Part shown: positions 1 to 7,795 of the stretch, piece by piece
Numbering within the stretch: the stretch's first letter is position 1
Layout: each line of letters begins with the position of its first letter
NCBI GenBank assembly: GCA_910584695.1
Contig: CAJUBR010000004.1
Span: 15,362-79,361 of the forward strand
DNA length: 64,000 nucleotides
Direction of reading: 5' to 3'
Origin: an uncultured Lachnospiraceae bacterium
GTDB lineage: Bacteria; Bacillota; Clostridia; Lachnospirales; Lachnospiraceae
Position numbers and translations under genes: made by a program
The notes under the pieces: model-generated
What the model was told of the DNA's origin: nothing
Database searches by the model: none
What the model saw: the letters and a program-made list of their open reading frames with translations, nothing else

Positions 1-1698
1 CCAAATGCGGGCATTATCGGGATGAATGCAGAGGCATTGATGAAAGGATATAAGTTAACGGAGGATTATATTCACCCGGGAGACCGGGATAAGGTTATTG
101 ATACCATTTATCAGGCGGTTGCAAACGGAGTGACGGATTATGTACATTCCTATCGGCTGGTGCGGGATGACGGAAAACAGATTTGGGTGCAAAATGAAGT
201 GACGGTGAACCGTATATCGGACGGTGAAGCAGAGGTATCTTTTTTGCTTACGGATATTACAGAGCAGAAAGAGACAGAAAAGGAACTGGCAGATGCTGTC
301 AAGGGAGAAGAGAGTCCGACTGAGCTAAAGGAGAATGATGAGATTATTCTTGCCGCAATTGATAAGGATGACAAAGAAATGCTGGAATATTTCCAATTAA
401 TGGCAGAAACCTTGAATCTCAATGCGGATTACTATAGTGTGGTGTTAGATGCGAAAGGCAGACTGTTGACAGAGCCGGTAGGTCCGATAGAAGATATGGG
501 ACAGTTTTATGATGTATTTGAAAGACCTCAGTTTAAACAGCAGTTTAATGAGGTGATACAGAGAGTAAAAGAAGATATCACACCGAAGAGCGTATCCTTT
601 GTAGTGGACAAGCTAAGTGTGCATATGATATTTGCACCGATCATGATAGAGGATATTGTTACGGCATACTGGGTGTTGACAAGTTTTGTAAAAAACGGAC
701 AGGAAATATTAAGTGCAGTGATTGAACAGCAGTGGAGACTTGCAAACTCTATTGCAAAATGCTTCTATGCAGAAGAAGTAGGAAAGAATGAATCAAAAAG
801 GAGAAAGCTGACAGAATTACATTTGCAAAAGGAACAGCAGGGACGGCATATTGTGCTGGATATGATGCATTCCATGGTTAAAAAAGGAGAATCCGGACTG
901 GGTGAGATGTGCCAGAAGGCAGGAAACTATTTGGCAGTTACAGATATCGGTATTTATCTGGAGAATAAAGAAACAGAAAATGCGGAAAAATATTTTGTGT
1001 GGAATTGTGCCGGTGAAGAGACAGCTTTTTTCGATCGGATGGAATTGACCATTTCCGAATATCAGAAGCTAAAGCAGTACTTGAAAGAGGAAACGGTATT
1101 GATGATCAATAAGAAAACAGAGGACCCGTTTTTCCAAAAAATGGTGTTTCAGACAGAAGTAGAGGTGATAATGTTACAACCGATTCTGTCCGCATCGGGT
1201 ATACAGGGTTATATTGTTTTTGCCGACATAAAGAAATCCCGGAAGTTTGAGGAAAAAGATATTGAGTTTGCGGGCTGTGCTGCCTATATCTTTGCAAATA
1301 TGTTATTAAATAACCGGAATATAGTCAGGGTGAATATTGTAAAGGAAGGTTTCTTAGAGGTATATGACTATATCAGGGACGCAGTATTTGTAAAAGATAA
1401 TAATTCCGGTGATATCATTTTTGCAAACAAGGCGATGGATAAATTATTTGGTTATAGTTTAGTGGGAATGCAGGCGAAGGATGTGGTAAACGACCAATTG
1501 GAGCACTATAGAAATATAAGCGGAGTCAGAAAACGCTTTATCTCTAATAAAAAAGTAATAAAATGGCAAAGCTATATGAAAGAACTCGACCAGATTATGA
1601 ATATTGTGGAGATTCATTTGGAAACAATAAACAAAGCAGACTATAGTATTTTTATTTTGAAAAAAAATAAAAACAAGAAAAATATGCTAGAGACATAA
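1..1698 (+). CDS. PAS/GAF-type sensory protein, 5' truncated by window edge
   Basis: The reading frame is open from base 1, so the internal ATG at 22 is probably not the true start and the N-terminus lies outside the window. The first ~90 residues end in a PAC-like segment (FLLTDITEQKE), typical of the C-terminal cap of a PAS domain. A central region of ~300 residues resembles GAF-like sensor modules. A second PAS-like stretch follows near the C-terminus (residues ~445-500, DAVFVKDNNSGDIIFANKAM). There is no HATPase, GGDEF, EAL or HTH module in the visible part, so it looks like a sensor lacking an output domain. It ends in a Lys/Asn-rich tail 55 bp before mbl. A signalling role is inferred; its ligand cannot be told. 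Confidence 0.6.
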   Translation, partial: PNAGIIGMNAEALMKGYKLTEDYIHPGDRDKVIDTIYQAVANGVTDYVHSYRLVRDDGKQIWVQNEVTVNRISDGEAEVSFLLTDITEQKETEKELADAVKGEESPTELKENDEIILAAIDKDDKEMLEYFQLMAETLNLNADYYSVVLDAKGRLLTEPVGPIEDMGQFYDVFERPQFKQQFNEVIQRVKEDITPKSVSFVVDKLSVHMIFAPIMIEDIVTAYWVLTSFVKNGQEILSAVIEQQWRLANSIAKCFYAEEVGKNESKRRKLTELHLQKEQQGRHIVLDMMHSMVKKGESGLGEMCQKAGNYLAVTDIGIYLENKETENAEKYFVWNCAGEETAFFDRMELTISEYQKLKQYLKEETVLMINKKTEDPFFQKMVFQTEVEVIMLQPILSASGIQGYIVFADIKKSRKFEEKDIEFAGCAAYIFANMLLNNRNIVRVNIVKEGFLEVYDYIRDAVFVKDNNSGDIIFANKAMDKLFGYSLVGMQAKDVVNDQLEHYRNISGVRKRFISNKKVIKWQSYMKELDQIMNIVEIHLETINKADYSIFILKKNKNKKNMLET

Positions 1699-1705
1699 AC
1701 AGAGT

Positions 1706-1732
1706 TAAGAAATTGCTTATTTTTGACGATAG
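1706..1732 (+). promoter_or_regulatory. possible sigma-28 promoter upstream of mbl-flhO-flhP
   Basis: TAAG, 15 bases, then GACGATAG lies 21 bases before the mbl start. It matches 6 of 8 positions of the GCCGATAA -10 element. It is weaker than the flgM, flgL and fliC promoters in this window. Bacillus flhO-flhP are known members of the SigD regulon, which makes the assignment plausible but unproven. Confidence 0.35.
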
Positions 1733-1753
1733 ATATAGGAAAGGAGTATGGAC

Positions 1754-2752
1754 ATGGCAAGTTCAGATATAGGAATTGATTTGGGTACGGCCAGTATCCT
1801 TGTGTATGTAAAAGGGAAGGGGGTTGTATTAAAGGAGCCGTCAGTGGTAGCATTTGACCGTGATACCAATAAGATTAAAGCAATCGGGGAAGAAGCAAGG
1901 TTAATGTTAGGAAGAACCCCGGGGAATATCGTTGCAGTCAGACCGCTTCGTCAGGGAGTGATTTCAGACTACCGGATTACGGAAAAGATGCTAAAATATT
2001 TTATTCAAAAGGCTGCCGGCAAAAGTTTTTTTGGAAGAAGACCAAGAATTTCTGTCTGTGTTCCCAGTGGAGTGACAGAGGTTGAGAAAAAAGCGGTTGA
2101 AGATGCAACTTATCAGGCAGGTGCAAGAGACGTGTCCATTATAGAGGAGCCGGTTGCTGCTGCGATTGGAGCCGGTATTGACATTGCAAGACCGTGTGGA
2201 AATATGATCGTAGATATTGGCGGAGGTACTGCGGATATCGCAGTCATTTCATTAGGCGGAACTGTTGTAAGTACGTCTATTAAAACCGCCGGTGATGATT
2301 TTGATGAGGCAGTCGTGCGCTATATGAGAAAGAAGCATAATCTCTTAATCGGAGAGCGTACGGCAGAAGAGATTAAGATTAAAATCGGAACCTGTTACCG
2401 CAGACCGGAGAACCTTACATTGGATATCCGTGGACGGAATCTGGTAACGGGGCTTCCTAGAACGGTTACCGTAACTTCCGAGGAAACGGTAGAGGCGTTA
2501 GAAGAGGTAACGGAACAGATTATAGAAGCTGTACATTCCGTTTTGGAAAAGACGCCACCGGAGCTTGCAGCGGATATTGCGGACAGGGGAATTGTGTTAA
2601 CCGGCGGAGGTGCGATGCTCCATGGTCTGGAAGAGTTAATTGAGGAAGAGACCGGAATAACAACTATGACAGCAGAGGATCCAATGACCTGTGTTGCGAT
2701 CGGAACCGGTAAATATATAGAGTTTTTAAGTGGTGCAATGGAAGAAGAATAG
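1754..2752 (+). CDS. mbl: MreB/Mbl-family actin-like rod-shape protein
   Basis: Bacterial actin homologue that polymerises along the membrane and guides lateral wall synthesis. Nucleotide-binding signatures are visible: phosphate-1 DLGTAS near the N-terminus, DIGGGTAD in the middle and GGGAML near the C-terminus. The length of ~332 residues is normal for MreB. An ATG at 1748 is only one base after the Shine-Dalgarno AAGGAG (1741-1746), whereas the ATG at 1754 is seven bases away, so 1754 is chosen. It is followed 11 bases later by flhO, and the order mbl-flhO-flhP is the same as in Bacillus subtilis. MreB or MreBH remain possible names; Mbl is chosen from this context. Confidence 0.88.
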   Translation: MASSDIGIDLGTASILVYVKGKGVVLKEPSVVAFDRDTNKIKAIGEEARLMLGRTPGNIVAVRPLRQGVISDYRITEKMLKYFIQKAAGKSFFGRRPRISVCVPSGVTEVEKKAVEDATYQAGARDVSIIEEPVAAAIGAGIDIARPCGNMIVDIGGGTADIAVISLGGTVVSTSIKTAGDDFDEAVVRYMRKKHNLLIGERTAEEIKIKIGTCYRRPENLTLDIRGRNLVTGLPRTVTVTSEETVEALEEVTEQIIEAVHSVLEKTPPELAADIADRGIVLTGGGAMLHGLEELIEEETGITTMTAEDPMTCVAIGTGKYIEFLSGAMEEE

Positions 2753-2763
2753 GAGTTGAAAAG

Positions 2764-3549
2764 ATGGTAAGAGGTCTTTACACAGCGTGGACAGGTATGA
2801 TCAATGAACAAAAACGTCTGGATGTCATTTCTAACAATATGGCTAACGCTGATACGACAGGATTTAAGAAACAGGGGGTAACCTCACAGGCTTTTGATGA
2901 TGAATTAACGATTCGGATTCATGATAACAATGCTTATAATGCAACAAGGAAACGGATTGGCAATATGAGTCTGGGTGTAAAGATAGGAGAAACCTATCAT
3001 GATTTATCGCAAGGAAGTTTGCGGGAAACCGGAAACACCTATGATCTGGCATTAAGCGGAGACGGTTTTTTTACAATCCAGACGACGAATAAGCAGGGAG
3101 TAACCAGTACAAAATATACAAGAGACGGTTCCTTTACGGTGAATGTAGACGGTTATCTTGTTACCAAGGATGGGGATTATGTGCTGGATACAAATGGAAA
3201 CAGAATACGGATTCCAGGTGCACAGACTGCTGCAAATGTAGCATTTGACCAAAGGGGAAATGTGATAGTGGACGGACGGACCATAGCAAGGCTTGGCATT
3301 GCCGATTTTGCAAATCCTCAGGCACTGCTTCTCTATGGAGAAAATATGTATGAAGCTACACCGGAAGCAGGACTTCGGGCGTCGACAGCGACGGTTCATC
3401 AGGGATATCTTGAGATGTCAAATACGAATGTGATCAAGGAAATGGTAGATATGATTACCATTACAAGAGCATATGAAGCGGGACAGAAGATGGTTCAGAC
3501 CGTGGACTCAACCTTACAGAAGTCCGTTAATGAAATTGGAAAAGTATAA
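2764..3549 (+). CDS. flhO: flagellar hook-basal body rod protein, FlgF/FlgG family (FlhO)
   Basis: Component of the distal flagellar rod, exported by the flagellar type III apparatus. The N-terminal rod signature (YTAWTGMINEQKRLDVISNN, then MANADTTGFK) and the C-terminal heptad segment (EMVDMITITRAYEAGQKM) are both present, as in all FlgBCFG/FlgE/FlgK axial proteins. The 261-residue length fits FlgF/FlgG. The start is preceded by AGGAG. It is co-directional with flhP 23 bases downstream, and the pair parallels FlhO/FlhP of Bacillus, the Gram-positive counterparts of FlgF and FlgG. Which of the two rod positions it takes cannot be decided from sequence alone. Confidence 0.88.
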   Translation: MVRGLYTAWTGMINEQKRLDVISNNMANADTTGFKKQGVTSQAFDDELTIRIHDNNAYNATRKRIGNMSLGVKIGETYHDLSQGSLRETGNTYDLALSGDGFFTIQTTNKQGVTSTKYTRDGSFTVNVDGYLVTKDGDYVLDTNGNRIRIPGAQTAANVAFDQRGNVIVDGRTIARLGIADFANPQALLLYGENMYEATPEAGLRASTATVHQGYLEMSNTNVIKEMVDMITITRAYEAGQKMVQTVDSTLQKSVNEIGKV

Positions 3550-3572
3550 CAAGATAAAGGGAGGTATATTTT

Positions 3573-4418
3573 ATGATGCGATCATTATGGTCTGCAGCAT
3601 CAGGAATGACAGCACAGCAGACAAACTTAGATACGATAGCAAATAATCTTGCAAATGTGAATACGGTAGGATATAAAAAGGATACGGCAGAATTCAAGTC
3701 GCTGCTTTATCAGACATTACAGTCACAGTCAACAAATAATGCAGGTCAGAATAAGCCGGTACCGGCACAGGTAGGGCTTGGGACAAGAACGGCTGCAATT
3801 ACCACATCATATACTCAGGGAAATCTGCAGCCATATGATGGCTATAATACATATATGGCGATTGAAGGTTCCGGTTTTTTTAAGGTAAGAGATTCGGAAG
3901 GGAATACTTGTTATACCAGAGATGGAAGTTTCAATCTGGAGCCGGTAGAAGGAGGCACGATGCTATGTACTGCCGATGGATATCCGGTATTAGACCAGAA
4001 TAACAATCCGATTATTATCCCTGCACAATATAAAACAGATGGTTTGGTAGTGGATACAGAGGGCAATCTGTTTTTAACAACGACAGATAAGAAGCAGGTT
4101 CCACTTACAAGAACACAAGGTGGCCGAACGTATAATCAGAAAATAGGACTGGTACAGTTTAACAATCCGGCCGGACTTGACAGTATCGGAAGTAATTTAT
4201 ATAGGGAGACGGTAGCATCCGGCAATGCAAGGGAGGAAAGTACAACTCCGGCATTGAAACAGAGTAAGGTTCACCAGAAATACTTGGAGATGTCCAATGT
4301 TCAGGTGGCGGATGAAATGGTAAATATGATTGTCGCACAGCGTGCTTATGAGATGAATTCCAAGGCGATTCAGGCATCAGATGAGATGCTGCAACAGGCA
4401 AATAATCTCCGCGGATAA
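3573..4418 (+). CDS. flhP: flagellar distal rod protein, FlgG family (FlhP)
   Basis: Second rod protein of the pair. It has the axial N-terminal motif (SLWSAASGMTAQQTNLDTIA, NNLANVNTVGYKK) and a C-terminal coiled-coil motif (EMVNMIVAQRAYEMNSKAI), at 281 residues. The Shine-Dalgarno GGGAGG lies about 10 bases upstream; ATG codons at 3573 and 3576 are both usable. No signal peptide is present, consistent with type III flagellar export. It is closest in form to FlgG, which forms the distal rod under the hook. A 99-base gap with a TTGACA box at 4459-4464 separates it from the FlgJ-like gene, which may therefore have an additional promoter. Confidence 0.88.
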   Translation: MMRSLWSAASGMTAQQTNLDTIANNLANVNTVGYKKDTAEFKSLLYQTLQSQSTNNAGQNKPVPAQVGLGTRTAAITTSYTQGNLQPYDGYNTYMAIEGSGFFKVRDSEGNTCYTRDGSFNLEPVEGGTMLCTADGYPVLDQNNNPIIIPAQYKTDGLVVDTEGNLFLTTTDKKQVPLTRTQGGRTYNQKIGLVQFNNPAGLDSIGSNLYRETVASGNAREESTTPALKQSKVHQKYLEMSNVQVADEMVNMIVAQRAYEMNSKAIQASDEMLQQANNLRG

Positions 4419-4517
4419 TGGGGTTTTAAAAAAATATATTAAAATTATCATAAATGGGTTGACAGGCAGGGGGGTTTTGTGGTAAACATTTACTAGAGAC
4501 ATTTTTGGGAGGTCAAT

Positions 4518-4874
4518 ATGGCAATTACAGGAATGGATACAAGTGACTATAACAATTATTATAAAAATGCTTCTCAGGCATCTTCAGCAGCTTTGGAGAA
4601 GACATTAGGTAATGTTAACAGTCAGACAACGGATGAACAATTAATGGCCGCCTGTAAGGAGTTCGAAGTTTATTTTCTCGAGCAGATTTATAAAGGCATG
4701 GAAAAGACCATTATGAAAGCAGATGACGATGAGTCGGGAACTGCCAGCCAGTATATGGAGTATTTTGGAGATATGCAGATTCAGGCTTATGCAAAAGCAG
4801 CATCCGAACAGGGAGAAGGGATTGGTCTCGCACGCCAGCTCTTTGAACAGATGAAACGTAACTATAGTTTATAA
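4518..4874 (+). CDS. FlgJ-like rod-binding protein (rod-binding domain only)
   Basis: A 118-residue protein with the FlgJ N-terminal rod-binding domain: ACKEFEVYFLEQIYKGM, a segment with YMEYFGDMQIQAYAKA, and a terminal GIGLARQLFEQM. Domains of this type cap and help assemble the rod. The muramidase domain found in proteobacterial FlgJ is absent, as usual in Firmicutes, where the hydrolase is a separate protein. A strong Shine-Dalgarno GGGAGG precedes the ATG. Its position directly after flhO-flhP supports a rod-assembly role. The next gene starts ~27 bases downstream but is functionally unrelated. Confidence 0.8.
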   Translation: MAITGMDTSDYNNYYKNASQASSAALEKTLGNVNSQTTDEQLMAACKEFEVYFLEQIYKGMEKTIMKADDDESGTASQYMEYFGDMQIQAYAKAASEQGEGIGLARQLFEQMKRNYSL

Positions 4875-4901
4875 TATTTTATGAAGAAAGAGAGAAAATT
4901 T

Positions 4902-5276
4902 ATGAAAATTGAGAAGTTAACAGAAAGTGAAGAGTTAGTAATGAAGTCAATTTGGGATTGCCGTAAAGAACCAGTACTGTCTGATGTTGTTGACAGGGTG
5001 AATGGCTATTATGGTAAGGACTGGAAGCCACAGACCGTGTCTACTTTCCTTGCAAAGCTGGTTCGTAAGGATTATTTAAAGTTATGCAGAAACGGTAAGA
5101 TCTATACCTATAAAATTTTGATTTCAGAGGAAGCTTACAGACAGAAATTATATAAACATCATATTAGTTTCTGGAATCACAATGATATTACAAATTTTGT
5201 AACAGAGATGTTTAACAATGGTGATTTAACAAAAGAAGATATTGAGGAGTTACATGCAAAGATAAATGAGTTATAA
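4902..5276 (+). CDS. BlaI/MecI-family winged-helix repressor
   Basis: DNA-binding repressor of ~124 residues. The N-terminal winged helix reads LTESEELVMKSIWDCRKEPV, followed by the recognition helix area WKPQTVSTFLAKLVRKDYL, both typical of the BlaI/MecI/CopY family. The ATG at 4881 has no ribosome site; the ATG at 4902 follows an AAAGAGAG stretch and aligns with the family start. Its last 11 bases overlap the next gene, an M56 peptidase, the standard pairing in which a membrane peptidase senses a signal and triggers repressor cleavage. No beta-lactamase is nearby, so the regulated function is unlikely to be beta-lactam resistance. Confidence 0.85.
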   Translation: MKIEKLTESEELVMKSIWDCRKEPVLSDVVDRVNGYYGKDWKPQTVSTFLAKLVRKDYLKLCRNGKIYTYKILISEEAYRQKLYKHHISFWNHNDITNFVTEMFNNGDLTKEDIEELHAKINEL

Positions 5277-6675
5277 TATTTTTAACTTTTTTGTTGTAAA
5301 TGCAACCAGTCTTGTGATTGGAATTTTAAGTGCGACGTTGGCTGGCTCAATAGGATACCTAACTTGGCTGTTCTTTCAAAAAAGGACAGCCAAATTTTTT
5401 GTAACGGAAAATATATGGTTTTTAAAATTAATTTTATTGAGCTTTATTGCACCATTTTTGACAGCTATTGTTTTTTGGGCTATGTTTCGGACAGAAGCAG
5501 AAGAAAAATTTTTTAATGGTGTGGATATGAGTTTATCCATACCGATGATAAGAGGTTTACTGCTACTGGTGTTTGTATGGTTTTTAGCGGTAATGGTTGT
5601 TTTAATCTATCGTTATGCTTCTTACTGGAAGGTAAGATACCAGTATCTGATGAGTGTACCGGTAGAAGATCCCGATATCCTGATGTTAATGGAGCGGTGG
5701 AAAAAGAAGCTGAAGATTAAAAAGAAAGTGAATGTGCTTTACAATGAAACATTGTCCTCCCCTACGATTGTACATTTTAACGGATATCAGATACTGCTTC
5801 CGGTATATGAAATGAGCACACAAGAACTGAATGTTGCATTACTTCATGAATTAACACATTTGAAAAATAAAGATATCATTTTAAAGAACATTGGATTTTT
5901 TGTAAATATAATCCATTCCTTTAATCCGATTAGTTATTATATCCGGATACAGATTGCAAACTGGGTAGAGGCGAATTGTGATCTGTGTTGCTGTGAGACG
6001 GGGAAGGACGAGTTTGAAGCGAGTGATTATTTTGACTGTATTATGGCTTTGAAAATGCGGTGCCAGGATCAGAAGCAGCCGGATGTGATAAGCTGTCTGT
6101 TTGAGAGTAAAGAACTGTTGGAGTTCCGTATTAACGCAGTAAAACAGACAAGACAAGGCAGGAAACGGGACTGTTACAGATATATGGCCATGCAGACGAT
6201 ATTTACTGTTTTCGTTATGTTGGCTTCACTGTTTACGGTATCCCGGACGCTGCATTTTTGTTATGGGAAAACACTGGATTACAGGCAGGAGGTTTATGCC
6301 GGGAATGAGGATTCGGAATGGAACGAAGGTTCCAAAGAGGATTTATTTACCAGAGATAAAATCAATGATTATGATAAAGCGGTTTTAAATGATTTAGAGG
6401 GAGTGGAATTTTCACTGGACGTTGGTGAGATCATCCTTTTAGAAGTGCCGGAACAATGCGGTGACAAGTTATCTGTGGCATTGTTTTGTTCAGGAGGAAG
6501 TACCTGGTTTGGATATGGCGGAGTAGAGGACAGAATTAAATACATAGAAAAGATTGAAGATGGCACCATTTTGGTTGATAAAAAAGATATGGGAGAAGAT
6601 GGTTTCCTTTTTGTAAAAAACATAGGACAGGATGTCTGTCAGATGGAGATTTTTATTAACGAAATGCCTCAATAG
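5266..6675 (+). CDS. BlaR1/MecR1-like M56 membrane metallopeptidase
   Basis: Integral membrane zinc peptidase of 469 residues. Hydrophobic segments lie at about residues 7-32, 47-70, 87-115 and 301-322. The zinc motif HELTH is at residues 194-198, with a downstream Glu in the EANCDLCC segment as the likely third ligand. After the last membrane span is a ~140-residue extracellular domain that does not look like the penicillin-binding sensor of BlaR1. The ligand is therefore unknown. The gene overlaps the BlaI-type repressor by 11 bases, implying coupled translation. I infer signal-induced cleavage of that repressor, by analogy with BlaR1-BlaI. Confidence 0.85.
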   Translation: MSYNIFNFFVVNATSLVIGILSATLAGSIGYLTWLFFQKRTAKFFVTENIWFLKLILLSFIAPFLTAIVFWAMFRTEAEEKFFNGVDMSLSIPMIRGLLLLVFVWFLAVMVVLIYRYASYWKVRYQYLMSVPVEDPDILMLMERWKKKLKIKKKVNVLYNETLSSPTIVHFNGYQILLPVYEMSTQELNVALLHELTHLKNKDIILKNIGFFVNIIHSFNPISYYIRIQIANWVEANCDLCCCETGKDEFEASDYFDCIMALKMRCQDQKQPDVISCLFESKELLEFRINAVKQTRQGRKRDCYRYMAMQTIFTVFVMLASLFTVSRTLHFCYGKTLDYRQEVYAGNEDSEWNEGSKEDLFTRDKINDYDKAVLNDLEGVEFSLDVGEIILLEVPEQCGDKLSVALFCSGGSTWFGYGGVEDRIKYIEKIEDGTILVDKKDMGEDGFLFVKNIGQDVCQMEIFINEMPQ

Positions 6676-6773
6676 TAACGTAGAACAAGTTAACATTTGT
6701 AAAAGAAGGCTTGTAAAATGTAAGCATTTATGATATCTATAGATTACATGCAAAAGAATGGAGGAAAGATACG

Positions 6774-7214
6774 ATGAAAGTAAAATTATTATTTGCAGCA
6801 ATCTGTATGATGTTATGTGGAATTGTGGTGCCGTCCACATTGGTATCTGCACAGGAGATGGAGGAAAAGACAGGGTACATTACCGATGAGGAATTTCAGG
6901 TGATTCTTGAAGAGGAAATCAGTAATCTCGTTACGGCTCGTATGTCTGCTTATCCTATAGACTGGGAGGTGCCTGGGGATACCCGCTATGCAACACCGTA
7001 TTTTTATCAGGAAGAAGGGTCAAAATTTGCAGTGAATGCGGAATTGTCAAAATCCTGCATGGTGGGACTGATCGGTTTTAGTGGTGTAGTCCGGTATGTA
7101 GAGGGAAAAACAGTTTCCCATACCTTTAAGAACATAGAAAAAGGTTATTATAAGTTTTTTGTCCATAATAAGAACGAAGGAAGCGTAACGGTGAAAGGAT
7201 ATTATTATCGTTAG
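6774..7214 (+). CDS. small secreted protein of unknown function
   Basis: 146 residues with a clear Sec signal peptide: basic MKVK start, hydrophobic core to about residue 22, and probable cleavage after VSA near residue 26. The mature part (~120 residues) is mostly beta-like by composition and contains no recognisable catalytic motif. The Shine-Dalgarno GGAGG is well placed. It lies 98 bases downstream of the M56 peptidase gene and ends in a strong terminator, so it may be the regulated output or an accessory of the BlaI/M56 pair. I do not recognise the family. The intervening 98 bases contain TGTAAA/TGTAAG-type repeats that could be a BlaI operator, but no clear dyad. Confidence 0.7.
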   Translation: MKVKLLFAAICMMLCGIVVPSTLVSAQEMEEKTGYITDEEFQVILEEEISNLVTARMSAYPIDWEVPGDTRYATPYFYQEEGSKFAVNAELSKSCMVGLIGFSGVVRYVEGKTVSHTFKNIEKGYYKFFVHNKNEGSVTVKGYYYR

Positions 7215-7248
7215 TAAGAGATGTCCTAATTTAAAATTAGAATAGCGG

Positions 7249-7307
7249 AATGCACAGACATGGCATAGGAAGGTAGAAAACCGGAATGCATGTCTGTGCA
7301 TTTTTTT
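7249..7307 (+). terminator. Rho-independent terminator after the secreted-protein gene
   Basis: Perfect 14-bp arms (7249-7262 and 7289-7302; AATGCACAGACATG against its complement) close a 26-base loop and run into seven Ts (7301-7307). It ends the BlaI/M56/secreted-protein unit and meets the end of the convergent XRE gene. Confidence 0.85.
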
Positions 7308-7599
7308 ACGATTTGAGTTTACTGTTTTTTTTCCCCGGGGTCGGAAAGGGTTCAAAAAAGTATTTTGGCGGTACTTTTAATTCCCTGCTAATGTTGAACA
7401 GTAATTCAAGAGAAAAGGACTGGCAGATATTTGTGTTTTCAATTCTACTCAGGTAGGACCTTGAAACATTTACCCGGTAAGCCAGATCTGCCTGCGTGAT
7501 GCTGGCCCGCTTCCGGTAAAAGGAAATATGTTCTCCCAAAGCTACATAATAATCCCGGTTTTCAAATGCCGGAAAAGTTGAGTCAGATCTTGGTTTCAT
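7306..7599 (-). CDS. XRE-family helix-turn-helix regulator
   Basis: A 97-residue single-domain DNA-binding protein. The helix-turn-helix is at residues ~25-80 (ITQADLAYRVNVSRSYLSRI is the core), ending in a KYFFEPF segment typical of Cro/C1-type regulators. The start at 7599 is chosen because AGGAGG precedes it by six bases; longer upstream extensions have no ribosome site and encode an improbable aromatic-rich leader. It is transcribed divergently from recD2 and convergently with the secreted-protein gene. The target is unknown. Confidence 0.85.
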   Translation of the reverse strand: MKPRSDSTFPAFENRDYYVALGEHISFYRKRASITQADLAYRVNVSRSYLSRIENTNICQSFSLELLFNISRELKVPPKYFFEPFPTPGKKNSKLKS

Positions 7600-7795
7600 T
7601 TGTAACCTCCTAATTGGTAAAAAATGGTAAAAGTAACTATATAATAAATATATAATAAAAAAGGACAAAAATACACAAAAATTAACAAAAAGATGTAAAA
7701 TGATAACATGAAGTTAACAAATAGAAAGGTGTGGTAATATTTAGGACAACGTGATATGATAGGTGCAGAAAGATATTGGGAAATGGAGATGCGTG

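Noticed and set aside
2395..2811. 138-residue reading frame opposite mbl
   Set aside because: Antisense to a well-supported gene, with low-complexity Ser/Pro composition and no ribosome site; the same holds for other long antisense frames over recD2, fliD, flgK and the KASIII genes.
4902..6675. Beta-lactam resistance regulators (BlaI/BlaR1)
   Set aside because: The M56 protein lacks a penicillin-binding sensor domain and no beta-lactamase or PBP2a gene is adjacent.
7620..7700. Replication origin or plasmid iterons in the AT-rich repeats upstream of recD2
   Set aside because: Only simple ATAATAAA-type repeats, with no DnaA boxes or replication gene.
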